DNA of 59,603 nucleotides from Gammaproteobacteria bacterium (GTDB lineage Bacteria; Pseudomonadota; Gammaproteobacteria; Steroidobacterales; Rariloculaceae). The translations under genes and the position numbers were made by a program. Below the pieces are notes generated by a model. The model had not been told where the DNA came from and made no database searches. It was given only the letters and a program-made list of their open reading frames with translations. Below, in pieces: positions 35,011 to 43,325 of this stretch. The DNA lies in NCBI GenBank assembly GCA_022820625.1, contig JAJEFE010000035.1:1-59603 (forward strand), given 5' to 3'. Positions within the stretch are counted from its first letter, which is position 1. Each line of letters opens with the position of its first letter.

Positions 35011-36069
35011 TCAACGGGTTGCTGAATCGGGGTGAATGCTGAGGATGATCTTGCCTATGGTTCCTCTCTCGGCCAGCAGGTCCTGAGCTGCCTGGGCCTG
35101 TTCCAGCGGAAACACCCGCATCACGACCGTCCTGTACTGGCCGGCATCGATTGCATTGCTCACGGCAGCCAGCCGTTGGCGATTCAGTTCTGCCGAGTTT
35201 GGCGCCCACATGGGACAGATGACACTGGCTGCGCGGCACTCGGACTGCGTCGGTTCACCGGCGATGGAGACCACGACGCCGCCTTCACGCATGACCGGCA
35301 GGGCCTCAACCACAGGGTCGCGACCTACGGTGCCAAACATCAGGTCCACGTTGTTCACCACGTCAACCAGGTCGGTGGTGGTGTAATCCACCGGTTGATC
35401 CACCCCGATATTCCGGAGGTGCTGCAGGGCTCCGGTGGAGGCTGTCGATATGACATGGGCGCCCATGGTCTTGGCCAGTTGCACCGCTGCGGTTCCGACT
35501 CCTCCGGATCCGCCGAGGATCAGCACCCTGTCGCCCGCATTCACCGTTGACCGCTCAGCCAGTTCTCGCCAGGCAGTTATTCCCACGGTTGGAACACCGG
35601 CAGCCTCCTCAAAGGTCATCCGGCCGGACTTGGCAACGACGTCCGACGCTCGAGCGATCACAAATTCGGCATAGCTGCCCTGAGCGGCGCCATTGACCTG
35701 CGGCGCTTCCTGCATGGCCGCAAGCACCGCATCGCCGGGTTGCCACCGTGTAACGCCCGGGCCAAGCTGATCGATGACGCCGGCGACGTCACCGCCGACC
35801 ATGCGTGGCGGCCCTGCATCCTGACCTTCTCCGAGCGGCCGGGGCCGCTCAAACGGATTGACACCTGCGGCGTAGACCCGAATTCGAACCTGACCCTCAC
35901 CGGCCTGGGGTACGGGTATCTCGTCAAGCCTGAGTTCAGCTCCATGGACGCGAATAGCCCGCATGGTCGCCGGTTCGTCACTCGATTGCGCCTGGGCAAA
36001 CGCTGAAACCAGGCAAGTCGAGAGCACGAACGTCAACGCTGCGCGTGAAAACTGCAATGACGTATTCAT
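35011..36069 (-). CDS. Signal-bearing MDR quinone-reductase-like protein (paralogue)
   Basis: A 352-residue protein with an N-terminal signal peptide (1-28, VSAFAQAQS), convergent with and paralogous to 33820-34938. YAAGVNPFERPRP and LGGSGGVGTAAVQLAKTMG identify the MDR/QOR fold. It shares the C-x6-C pair (ECRAASVIC) at the same place as its paralogue but lacks the long Gly/Pro insert. Two exported MDR proteins side by side argue that export is real rather than a misread start. Co-factor use in the periplasm is unexplained. Confidence 0.8.
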   Translation of the reverse strand: MNTSLQFSRAALTFVLSTCLVSAFAQAQSSDEPATMRAIRVHGAELRLDEIPVPQAGEGQVRIRVYAAGVNPFERPRPLGEGQDAGPPRMVGGDVAGVIDQLGPGVTRWQPGDAVLAAMQEAPQVNGAAQGSYAEFVIARASDVVAKSGRMTFEEAAGVPTVGITAWRELAERSTVNAGDRVLILGGSGGVGTAAVQLAKTMGAHVISTASTGALQHLRNIGVDQPVDYTTTDLVDVVNNVDLMFGTVGRDPVVEALPVMREGGVVVSIAGEPTQSECRAASVICPMWAPNSAELNRQRLAAVSNAIDAGQYRTVVMRVFPLEQAQAAQDLLAERGTIGKIILSIHPDSATR

Positions 36070-36114
36070 GTCAAATGACTGATTCGCTGTTTGGAACTGA
36101 GGAGCTGTTTCGAT

Positions 36115-36699
36115 TCATTCATCGGTTTCGGGACCCTGAAACATCTGACCGCTCATGATGCGCTCCGCCATGCCTTCGGGCTTGTCTTCGAATGAAATTG
36201 CACGAGTGGGTGAAGCATCCCAATGATCCGTGAGTTTGCCGTTGACTACGCGAAAGATATCGACCCCTGCCCCATAAACAGTCACGTGGTCGCCGTTAAC
36301 CATGTACTGCGTCGGAAACTCAATGATTTCGTCATCCTCCAGCGGTTCGGAATTCATTCTTGCGAAAAGGGCCATGGTTTCCTCGTAGGTGCCGCACCGG
36401 TTCTCACCTCTGGTCACCATGTGCGCGTGGTCACACCAGTCTTCGGCGACATATCTTTCGAAAGCGGCCTCAACATTTCGTTCGACCATCATCGCGCAGT
36501 TCCACTCAAACACTATTCGCTTGGCGGCTGTTTCTTCGGGAAACTCGCCATAGGAGGTAACAGGGCCCGTCTCTCCGGCCGCGCAGATTTCCTTTGCCCG
36601 CTCGCCGGTAATCTGCTCGGCCTGTACCAGACCATGCGAAAACCCAACGCCCGCAAGCAATGCCACCAGAAAAGTGGCCTGTACGCATGATTTCTTCAT
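36115..36699 (-). CDS. Exported NTF2/SnoaL-like protein
   Basis: A 194-residue protein with a signal peptide (1-27, ends LVQAE). The SnoaL/NTF2-like cone fold is suggested by FERYVAEDWCDHAHMV, ETMALFARMN and the final KLTDHWDASPT, which is typical of the family. The family includes cyclases, isomerases and binding proteins. It is similar in plan to the protein at 39119-39622, which also ends in a DHW/AHWD motif. Only 45 nt separate it from the upstream MDR gene on the same strand, but it lies 5' of it and could be the first gene of that transcript. Confidence 0.72.
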   Translation of the reverse strand: MKKSCVQATFLVALLAGVGFSHGLVQAEQITGERAKEICAAGETGPVTSYGEFPEETAAKRIVFEWNCAMMVERNVEAAFERYVAEDWCDHAHMVTRGENRCGTYEETMALFARMNSEPLEDDEIIEFPTQYMVNGDHVTVYGAGVDIFRVVNGKLTDHWDASPTRAISFEDKPEGMAERIMSGQMFQGPETDE

Positions 36700-36997
36700 T
36701 CTGTACTCCCTATGGAACAGCCTTGGGAATGACCGGAAAGGGTCCCCAAGACAATGGTAATCCTACTATAGCTGCACTCCCTTGGGGGGCAGAAAGAACT
36801 CCATTGAGCAGTTCCGTGCAAGTGATTGAATGCACGAAAACTCATAAGCGCCCTGTCACCCGTATTTTCGGTCTGATTCAGAGCCGCACTAGCAATGCGC
36901 ATGATGTGAATTGTGGTATAAACAGAGTCGATCACAGTGCTTCTGGCGTAGCGGATTTGCACGCAACGCGAGTTCGAGAAGGAATGGAGAACACCCC
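36700..36997. other. Intergenic region between divergent secreted-protein genes
   Basis: About 300 nt, more AT-rich than coding DNA nearby. GTGGTATAAACAG (near 36915) could provide a -10 element for the plus-strand run that follows. No RNA gene or repeat was recognised. Confidence 0.35.
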
Positions 36998-37747
36998 ATG
37001 GTCATTGTTCGAAACCTTGTGTTGTCTGTGGCGTTTCTTTTCGTTTCGTCGACCCAGGCTCAACAAGCCCTGGACCCCCCCTATCTGAACAACTTCGAAA
37101 CGCATCTCATCCGCGGACTGGCGCAGCGTCAGCAGGCCCAGATGGAGTACGACCGTCTTGCCATGGAGAAGGCAAGCGAGGAATTGACCCGTTCTGTCGC
37201 CCGAATGGCGCTTGAGATTCATATTGCGGGTCAGTCCAGTATCTTCGAATTGGGAAAGCAACTGGCCGCTTGGGGTGAAGTCGGCAGAGGGCCGGGCGAT
37301 TTCGGGGGGCGCGGCGGTCCCGGTGAGCCTGGCGGACCGCCGGCAGGCCCTGGAGGACCAGGTGGCCCCGGTGGGCCGCCCGCCGCACCCGGAGGCCCCC
37401 AGGGAACTCGCGGCCCGCCCGGCGGCTTCAATACGCCTCCCGGCGGTTCCTTTGCCGACGCCCTGCAGCAGGCAACAGGCGGCGAGTTCGATCGCCTGTA
37501 TCTGTTGTTGACCATCTTGCAAAACGAAGAGATGCAGCGGGCAATCGCGCTCCACATCGAGTCGGCCGAGAGCGGCAGAGTCAATCCGGAATTGCTTGCC
37601 TGGTCCAGAGCTCATGTCGAAACCTACCGAAGCCTGGCACGCAAGGTTCAAAAGGCGGCCCGTGGAGAGGACGAAAGCGTCGACAATCCGCTGAATCGCG
37701 AGGGTGGAGCTGTCGGTCCCGAGCGGCGGCCCCCGGAAGGCGGATGA
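36998..37747 (+). CDS. Exported helical protein with collagen-like Gly/Pro tract (DUF4142-like?)
   Basis: A 249-residue protein. ATG 36998 follows GGAG. The signal peptide ends at TQAQQ. Residues 28-95 are helical and rich in Gln, Ala, Glu (RGLAQRQQAQMEYDRLAMEK, then FELGKQLAAW), reminiscent of DUF4142 ferritin-like exported proteins. Residues about 100-150 are nearly pure Gly/Pro with Ala and Gln. A second helical part (150-230) follows. It ends one nucleotide before the next start, so it is first in a tight run of small secreted proteins. Family assignment is tentative. Confidence 0.6.
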   Translation: MVIVRNLVLSVAFLFVSSTQAQQALDPPYLNNFETHLIRGLAQRQQAQMEYDRLAMEKASEELTRSVARMALEIHIAGQSSIFELGKQLAAWGEVGRGPGDFGGRGGPGEPGGPPAGPGGPGGPGGPPAAPGGPQGTRGPPGGFNTPPGGSFADALQQATGGEFDRLYLLLTILQNEEMQRAIALHIESAESGRVNPELLAWSRAHVETYRSLARKVQKAARGEDESVDNPLNREGGAVGPERRPPEGG

Positions 37748-37748
37748 G

Positions 37749-38588
37749 ATGGCGTCCCTGTCCGAATTGAACGTGGTTCCCCTTGTATCGGGCGTGCTTG
37801 TCGCAATCGGGTGGTTCGTGGACCCCTCCATGGCACAGGAAACATCGATCGCCAAGGGCGGCTCGTCCGGGAATGGTTACACTTGGAAAGATGTTGCCAA
37901 CTGGCCTGACTTCAACGGGAGCTGGAGCGGCGGCGGGTTCCCTGGTGGCAGTCCACCCGCAGGCGGCGCCACCGGCCCCGGTGGCCCAGTCAGCGGCGCA
38001 GGGAGACTGGGAGGGCCGGGAGGAGGCCCTCCAGGCGGTCCCGGCGCCGGTATGGCCCTGACCGAAGCGTTTCAGGAGCAGGAGATGCGCAGGGTACAGG
38101 AAGTCGCGCAGGGCCTGGGAAGCTGCGAACCGGTTGGTGTCATCCGTCATGGCGGCAATACCTTTTTCTTCAACAGGGACGTCATCATCATTGGCAGCAT
38201 GGAAAACTGGTACAACGTCTGGCGTCGCGTCTACATGGATGGCCGCGGGCATGACGGAGATGAAGTGGAACCCAGCTATTTTGGACATTCCATCGGTCAT
38301 TGGGAGGGCGATACGCTGGTCATTGACACCGTTGCGATTCGCAAGGAGGCCAAATTGACCATGACGACGCCCGTCGGAAACTACGATACACACCTGGTCG
38401 AGCGTATCCGATTGCTGGATGAAGACACTCTGGAAATCAAGCGCACCATTACCAATCCGGCAGTCCTTGAAACTCCTTACGAAACGGCCAGAACGCTGAC
38501 GCGTTCCGATGGCGGAAACTACTATGAGGCCTACTGCTGGACGGATCGCGACGAGATACCCGGTGGCAATCTGGAACTTTATCGTTGA
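37749..38588 (+). CDS. Exported 'GHSIG-WEGDTLVIDT' family protein with Gly/Pro-rich linker
   Basis: A 279-residue protein. ATG 37749 is one base after the preceding stop. Signal peptide about 1-29 (SMAQE), then NWPDFNGSWSGGGFPGG, a Gly/Pro tract (about 60-100), and a C-terminal domain with FGHSIGHWEGDTLVIDT. This domain is the same as in 23481-24215 and the C-terminal half of 879 and 46142. The next gene encodes a stand-alone DUF6152-type protein, so the pair is encoded in tandem here. Function unknown; periplasmic. Confidence 0.72.
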   Translation: MASLSELNVVPLVSGVLVAIGWFVDPSMAQETSIAKGGSSGNGYTWKDVANWPDFNGSWSGGGFPGGSPPAGGATGPGGPVSGAGRLGGPGGGPPGGPGAGMALTEAFQEQEMRRVQEVAQGLGSCEPVGVIRHGGNTFFFNRDVIIIGSMENWYNVWRRVYMDGRGHDGDEVEPSYFGHSIGHWEGDTLVIDTVAIRKEAKLTMTTPVGNYDTHLVERIRLLDEDTLEIKRTITNPAVLETPYETARTLTRSDGGNYYEAYCWTDRDEIPGGNLELYR

Positions 38589-38612
38589 CGCAGCACCGGT
38601 GAGGTCGGAATT

Positions 38613-39122
38613 ATGGAAATGACAAGGCGAAGGGCGGCGATGGGGAGCTTGCTCCTGATCGGGCCATTGGCCACAACTTCAGCCCTCGCTCACCATTCTG
38701 TGGCAAATTTTGATCTGAGCGATGCCAAAAGACAAACCAGGAGCGGAACCGTCGTCGTATTCGAGTGGCAAAATCCTCATTCGTGGGTATTCGTCGATGC
38801 AGTCAATCAGGATGGATCGACAGAAACCTGGGCTTTCGAGTTGAGTTCACCCAACTATTTGCGCCAGTCCGGTTTACGCTATGACTCGATCGACGAGGGA
38901 GACATGGTAACGGTGGAATATGCACCTGAGCGAGAAGGGCGAAAGGCAGGACTGCTGACATCGATTACCTGGGATGATGGACGTAGTTGGCAGCCTACAG
39001 GTTCAGCCTCGCCCTTGCCTCCTCCGGGGCGTGCGCCGCCCGGGTCCCGCGGCGATGACTTTACCAATGCCCCGGAGCTACAGGACAGGCCCCCCTCAGC
39101 AACGCGTGGAGACGGTTCATGA
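38613..39122 (+). CDS. Secreted DUF6152-type protein (stand-alone)
   Basis: A 169-residue exported protein. After a signal (MEMTRRRAAMGSLLL, a possible Tat-like RRR) the mature part starts at ALAHHSVANFDL. The block VVVFEWQNPHSWVFVDAV matches the family seen at 23083. A Pro-rich C-terminal tail (PLPPPGRAPPGSRG) is added. It lies 24 nt after its partner-domain gene and overlaps the following NTF2-like gene by ATGA, so all are co-translated. Function unknown. Confidence 0.8.
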   Translation: MEMTRRRAAMGSLLLIGPLATTSALAHHSVANFDLSDAKRQTRSGTVVVFEWQNPHSWVFVDAVNQDGSTETWAFELSSPNYLRQSGLRYDSIDEGDMVTVEYAPEREGRKAGLLTSITWDDGRSWQPTGSASPLPPPGRAPPGSRGDDFTNAPELQDRPPSATRGDGS

Positions 39123-39622
39123 ATAAATTCGTTTACTTGCCTTTGTGTATGGCTATTGGATTGACGGGAGTGTCACTGGCACAGGCCCAAGGTGGCCCGC
39201 CAGGAGACGGCCCCGGCGGTCCGGTCATACCGACCGAAGACACGGCAGAAGAAAGAGCGGCAAAGGAAGTTGTGCAGGCGTGGGGCGACATGATAGACGA
39301 AGGCAAGGTCAGGGAGGCCTTTGAGATGTATGTCAGCAGGGACTTTGTCGATCACTCCAACACGCCACGCCGCATGCTGAACAAGCAGGACATCGGTTAC
39401 GACGAAACCCTGCAGGCATTTGAAATGTTCATCGGCCCTCATGAAGGCACCATGGTCGAGGAGATTTACGCAAACGCCAATATGGTGACCATTTCCGGGA
39501 AAGTCGGCCGGGATCTGTTCATGGTTGAAGATGGAAAGATCATCGCCCACTGGGACACCATGCAGGTGGGTAGAGGGCCGGCTGCGAGCGGTGGACCGCC
39601 TCCAGGTCCTCCCCCTCAATAG
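39119..39622 (+). CDS. Exported SnoaL/NTF2-like protein with Gly/Pro tails
   Basis: A 167-residue protein. Signal peptide 1-23 (SLAQAQ), then GGPPGDGPGGPVIP, then a SnoaL-like domain (AWGDMIDEGKVREAFEMYV, DFVDHSNTP, IIAHWDTMQ), then a C-terminal GGPPPGPPPQ. The SnoaL core is a predicted-type exported cyclase or binding fold. It overlaps the DUF6152 gene by ATGA. The Gly/Pro tails at both ends are the same type of insert seen across this window. Confidence 0.78.
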   Translation: MNKFVYLPLCMAIGLTGVSLAQAQGGPPGDGPGGPVIPTEDTAEERAAKEVVQAWGDMIDEGKVREAFEMYVSRDFVDHSNTPRRMLNKQDIGYDETLQAFEMFIGPHEGTMVEEIYANANMVTISGKVGRDLFMVEDGKIIAHWDTMQVGRGPAASGGPPPGPPPQ

Positions 39623-39651
39623 AGAGAATACTGCCAGGAGAATCGGCGCTC

Positions 39652-39674
39652 GCCGGGCGAAACTCACGCCCGGC
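39652..39674 (+). terminator. Rho-independent terminator candidate
   Basis: GCCGGGCG and CGCCCGGC pair in an 8-bp stem with a 7-nt loop, 29 nt after the SnoaL-like gene, followed by TTCCTTGTATT. This probably ends the run that starts at 36998. Confidence 0.6.
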
Positions 39675-39804
39675 TTCCTTGTATTGATAGTGCGAGCCGA
39701 TAGGTACTATCGGACGTTTTGATTCGTCAATCCCTCGTGCTTTGTCTACCATGACTTGGTCGCGGTATGCACCGCTGAGCGACAAGTATCCCGAGGAAAT
39801 CAAG

Positions 39805-41709
39805 ATGAGTTTCTACGAACAAAAACCCCAAAGATGCTTCGCGCTTCTGTTCGTTTCAGGCACCCTGGCGGCCTGTTCTGCGAGCACTGACAATGAGGTT
39901 GCGCCGCTCGTCAATACCGTCAGGGAAGGGGCTGCCACTGTGGAGCTACGGCCGACCTGGACCGGTCAGGCCACCAGCTTCGAGCGGCGTGGCGACGAGG
40001 ACTACCGGGTCGGTTATTTCGTCAGGGACGGCAACGTAGTGGCCGAGAACTCGCTGCTCGCCGAAGAAGACGCCCCTCTGTCGTTTCTCGATCTCGACAT
40101 GGAGGCGGAAGGACTGGCGTACAGCGCAGTGATTGCCCACGGCGCCGATACAAATCTCACCCTGACGGGCTCTATAGACTCGACCGATGGCGGGGACGGG
40201 ACAATGGTTTCCGACTTCTCCGGGCTTGGCGCCATGGTGGTGGCTTCGAATGGCGCCAGGGTGACGCTGAGTTCGCTGGAGATCAGGACGGAAGGATTTG
40301 CCCGCTCCGCGGTGATAACCGATGAACACGCCAATGTTGTGGTCCGAGACTCGAGTATCACAACGATGGGCGCCAATCCGCTGACCGACGTCTACGACGG
40401 CTACGTCAACAGCGCCAACATGAACACGATGATATCGCCTCCCTGGGTCCTCGGAATCCAGGGTGGCATCCGTGCCGCCAACATGCTAGGCGAGCGGTCG
40501 ACGCTTACCCTGGTCAATTCGAGTGTCGCATCGGGCGGCTGGGCACTGTTGTCCACCGACGCTTGCGTGGAACCGCACTTGAACGTCGTCGACTCCGTCC
40601 TGCGGATCCTGCCGGAGTCGGAAGGCGGCATGGATTCGGGCGACTTCCAGTTCAGCGATCGCTACGGCAGCGGCTACGGTACCTACGCCATCGGAGGCGC
40701 CACGCAGAACTTTATCGGCGCCTCCATCAGCGGCACCACGTACGCCACGATTTTCACGGGCGGCGAAGCAACCTATTCGTCGTCCAGCGGCGAGATTGAA
40801 TTACGTGACGCAAACGGCGAGGTGTTCGACACCGTACAGGGCGCAGGCCGGCCGACGGTCATCGATTCCGTATTCGGTTTCATGTCCCACGGCGGTGCGA
40901 CGGCCAACATAATCGACGGCACGCAGGTGAATTCGGAGGGTGCGACTTTCCTGTACAAGAGCGGTGCGGTGACGATCAACATCGACACCGCCGAACTGAA
41001 TCCCGCGAATGGCGTCATCCTGCAGATGATCGACAATGACGACCGAATCGTGGGCGGCTCGATCCAGGCTTTCAATACCGAGTTCAACGAAGCTGCCGGC
41101 TGGCCGTCGGAAAACGGCAACGTCAGCCCGCCGGGCGGTTCGCTGGAAATGGCGATGGGACCCGGCGGCCCGCCGCCCGGCGGTCCCGGTGGAGGCGACG
41201 CGCCCGAAGGCATGGGTGGCCCGCCGCCCGGCGGCGGCCCCGGGCCGATGCCGGCCAGGGCGCCCAACGGCGTCAACGTCTCGCTGACGAACGGCAGCTA
41301 CAGCGGCGACCTGTTCAATGGCACCGGGTACTATGGCCTGGCGGCCGTCCCGCTGGAGGTGACCATCGGCGATGGCGCAAACCTGACCGGCGCGATCTCC
41401 CTGACCGAGACCCGTCATATCGACGAAACGGGCGCGCAGAACACGCATTTCACAATCAATGAATATTACTATCTCGGCCACGTCGAGAATCGAAATTTCC
41501 GCAACGGCAACAGCACGCTCGCCGTCAACATCGATGACGGAGGCGTGTGGACCGTGACCGCCGAGAGCTACCTTGACACGCTCACGGTTGGCGATGGCCA
41601 GGTACTCGGCGCCGATGGTCAGGTGGTCACGATGACCGTGGACGGCGAACCGGTCCAGATCGCACCCGGGACCTACGAAGGCGAGATCGTCGTGTCGCCG
41701 GCGAACTGA
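39805..41709 (+). CDS. Beta-helix repeat lipoprotein
   Basis: A 634-residue lipoprotein. ATG 39805 has GAGG upstream. The lipobox LAAC places the lipidated cysteine at residue 24. Many short strand repeats (such as ARVTLSSLEIRTEG and NVVVRDSSITTMG) suggest a right-handed beta-helix. A Pro/Gly tract (MGPGGPPPGGPGGGDAPEG) interrupts the helix near residue 455. It is paralogous to 15418-16935, which is secreted rather than lipid-anchored. No beta-barrel translocator is present. Function unknown; surface or periplasmic binding is inferred. Confidence 0.75.
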   Translation: MSFYEQKPQRCFALLFVSGTLAACSASTDNEVAPLVNTVREGAATVELRPTWTGQATSFERRGDEDYRVGYFVRDGNVVAENSLLAEEDAPLSFLDLDMEAEGLAYSAVIAHGADTNLTLTGSIDSTDGGDGTMVSDFSGLGAMVVASNGARVTLSSLEIRTEGFARSAVITDEHANVVVRDSSITTMGANPLTDVYDGYVNSANMNTMISPPWVLGIQGGIRAANMLGERSTLTLVNSSVASGGWALLSTDACVEPHLNVVDSVLRILPESEGGMDSGDFQFSDRYGSGYGTYAIGGATQNFIGASISGTTYATIFTGGEATYSSSSGEIELRDANGEVFDTVQGAGRPTVIDSVFGFMSHGGATANIIDGTQVNSEGATFLYKSGAVTINIDTAELNPANGVILQMIDNDDRIVGGSIQAFNTEFNEAAGWPSENGNVSPPGGSLEMAMGPGGPPPGGPGGGDAPEGMGGPPPGGGPGPMPARAPNGVNVSLTNGSYSGDLFNGTGYYGLAAVPLEVTIGDGANLTGAISLTETRHIDETGAQNTHFTINEYYYLGHVENRNFRNGNSTLAVNIDDGGVWTVTAESYLDTLTVGDGQVLGADGQVVTMTVDGEPVQIAPGTYEGEIVVSPAN

Positions 41710-41713
41710 CGGT

Positions 41714-41773
41714 GGGCGAACAATCTGGCGGGCAATTATTCGCCCTCGGCCAGGGGCAGCCTCGTAGCCCCTG
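41714..41773 (+). terminator. Two tandem hairpins after the lipoprotein gene
   Basis: GGGCGAA/TTCGCCC (41714-41745) and CAGGGGC/GCCCCTG (41751-41773) form two successive 7-bp stems right after the stop. Together they could terminate transcription; the T tract is weak. Confidence 0.45.
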
Positions 41774-41853
41774 AGACGTTTCGGTTGGCGGATTGACGCC
41801 GACACGTTAATCTCTGCGGCCTCCCGTTATCCATGCAAGGCGAGCAGCAACAC

Positions 41854-42969
41854 ATGAAGGACTTGTCGATACTTGTCGTAGGCGGTGGGATCGGAGGCCT
41901 GACGTCGGCCATTGCGCTGGGACAGCGCGGATTCGAAGTTGACGTGATCGAAAAAGACCCCGACTGGTCAGTGTACGGTGTCGGCATTATCCAGCAGGCA
42001 AACGTGGTGCGGGCAGTTACGGCGCTCGGGGTCATTGACGATTACATCGAGGCTGGTTACGGGTACGACTTCGTCGAGATTTACGCGCCGAACGATGAAC
42101 TGGCTGCCAAGGTACCGGTTCGTCGCCTGATCGAGGAGTACCCCGGGCAACTCGGCATCGGCCGGCCTGCACTGCAGAAGGTGCTGGCCGATCGCGCCAG
42201 GGCAGAGGGTGCAAGAATCCGGCTGGGTGTGACGGTGACGACGCTGGACGACGGCGATTCGGGTGTGGATGTCACATTTTCGGACGGTTCGAGCGGCCGC
42301 TACGACGTCGTGGTCGGCGCTGACGGCCTGTACTCGCAGATGCGCGATCTGCTGTTCCCCGATGCCGGGCAGCCCGAATTCGTCGGACAGTCGGTTTGGC
42401 GATACAACTTTCCGCGCACCGACGATATCGTGAACATGCACGCCTACACCGGCACGATGGGAATCGGCCTCGTGCCGCTCTCCGACGAACTCATGTACAT
42501 GTATCTGACAACGCCCGAACCGGATAATCCGAGGTATCCGCGCGAGGGGTTGGCCGGGATCATGCGCGAAAAACTCAGCGATGCACCGCCGAGGATGGCG
42601 AAACTAGGGGAGCAGATCACCGATGACGACGGCGTGGTCTACAGGCCGCTCGATAGCTATTTTCTCGAAGGCAACTGGTACTGGGGCCACGCAATTTTGA
42701 TCGGAGACGCGGCCCATGGCACGACACCTCACCTGGGCCAGGGAGCCGGAATGGCGATCGAGGACAGTCTGGTCCTGGCGGAGGAGTTGCAAGGCCGCGA
42801 TTCGGTCAATGCGGCATTCGCGGCCTTCCAGGAACGCCGCTACGAGCGCTGCAGGTACATCGTCGAAGCTTCGCTCGCCATCTGCATGGGTCAAATCGGC
42901 AAGGGCCCGCTCGTCAACTATCCCCAGGCGACGGCCGACATGATTCGGGCCACCTCCGAGCCGCTTTGA
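41854..42969 (+). CDS. FAD-dependent aromatic monooxygenase
   Basis: A 371-residue flavoprotein hydroxylase. The N-terminal ILVVGGGIGGLTSAIAL binds FAD, VVGADGLYSQMRDL is the DG motif, and GDAAHGTTPHLGQGAGMAIE completes the flavin site. The pattern fits the group A monooxygenases (salicylate or 3-hydroxybenzoate hydroxylase-like) that add OH to an aromatic ring. ATG 41854 gives the normal N-terminus; an upstream ATG at 41833 is possible and neither has a strong ribosome site. Nearby VOC, SDR and intradiol dioxygenase genes support an aromatic pathway. Confidence 0.85.
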   Translation: MKDLSILVVGGGIGGLTSAIALGQRGFEVDVIEKDPDWSVYGVGIIQQANVVRAVTALGVIDDYIEAGYGYDFVEIYAPNDELAAKVPVRRLIEEYPGQLGIGRPALQKVLADRARAEGARIRLGVTVTTLDDGDSGVDVTFSDGSSGRYDVVVGADGLYSQMRDLLFPDAGQPEFVGQSVWRYNFPRTDDIVNMHAYTGTMGIGLVPLSDELMYMYLTTPEPDNPRYPREGLAGIMREKLSDAPPRMAKLGEQITDDDGVVYRPLDSYFLEGNWYWGHAILIGDAAHGTTPHLGQGAGMAIEDSLVLAEELQGRDSVNAAFAAFQERRYERCRYIVEASLAICMGQIGKGPLVNYPQATADMIRATSEPL

Positions 42970-43325
42970 TTGCGATTTTCGAACTTGTTGCGAACAACGC
43001 CCGGCACTCCCCGGTCGACATGGCGCTGACCGAAGCCAACGGACGTATCTACACGACGAACAGCCACACGGCGAACTGAACCCCTGAGGCTGTACGACGT
43101 CGGCAACCGGCGATCATCGACGAAGTTGCTGAACGTCCGGGAGGCCACACTTCAAATTCGTCGGGGCAATGGCTGTCATTGCGAGATTGAATTTTTGCGG
43201 AAGCCTCAAATCGTGGACAATCTGGGAATACATCGAGTCTTGCGACAACGGCATGTCGGTGTGCGTACAGCGGGTGTGGTTCGTGCTGACCGCATGAGGC
43301 CGCGACCGGAGAGAGGACTTCGGCC
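42970..43325 (+). other. Non-coding stretch with possible gene debris
   Basis: No complete gene. Short open pieces in different frames look protein-like, such as VDMALTEANGRIYTTNSHTA (ends about 43078) and RQPAIIDEVAERPGGHTSNS (from about 43105). None has a start or a ribosome site. They may be remnants of a decayed gene; the parent is not recognised. Confidence 0.3.

Noticed and set aside
37300..37450. True collagen-like protein
   Set aside because: The G-x-y register is irregular and short; better seen as a low-complexity linker in a helical protein.
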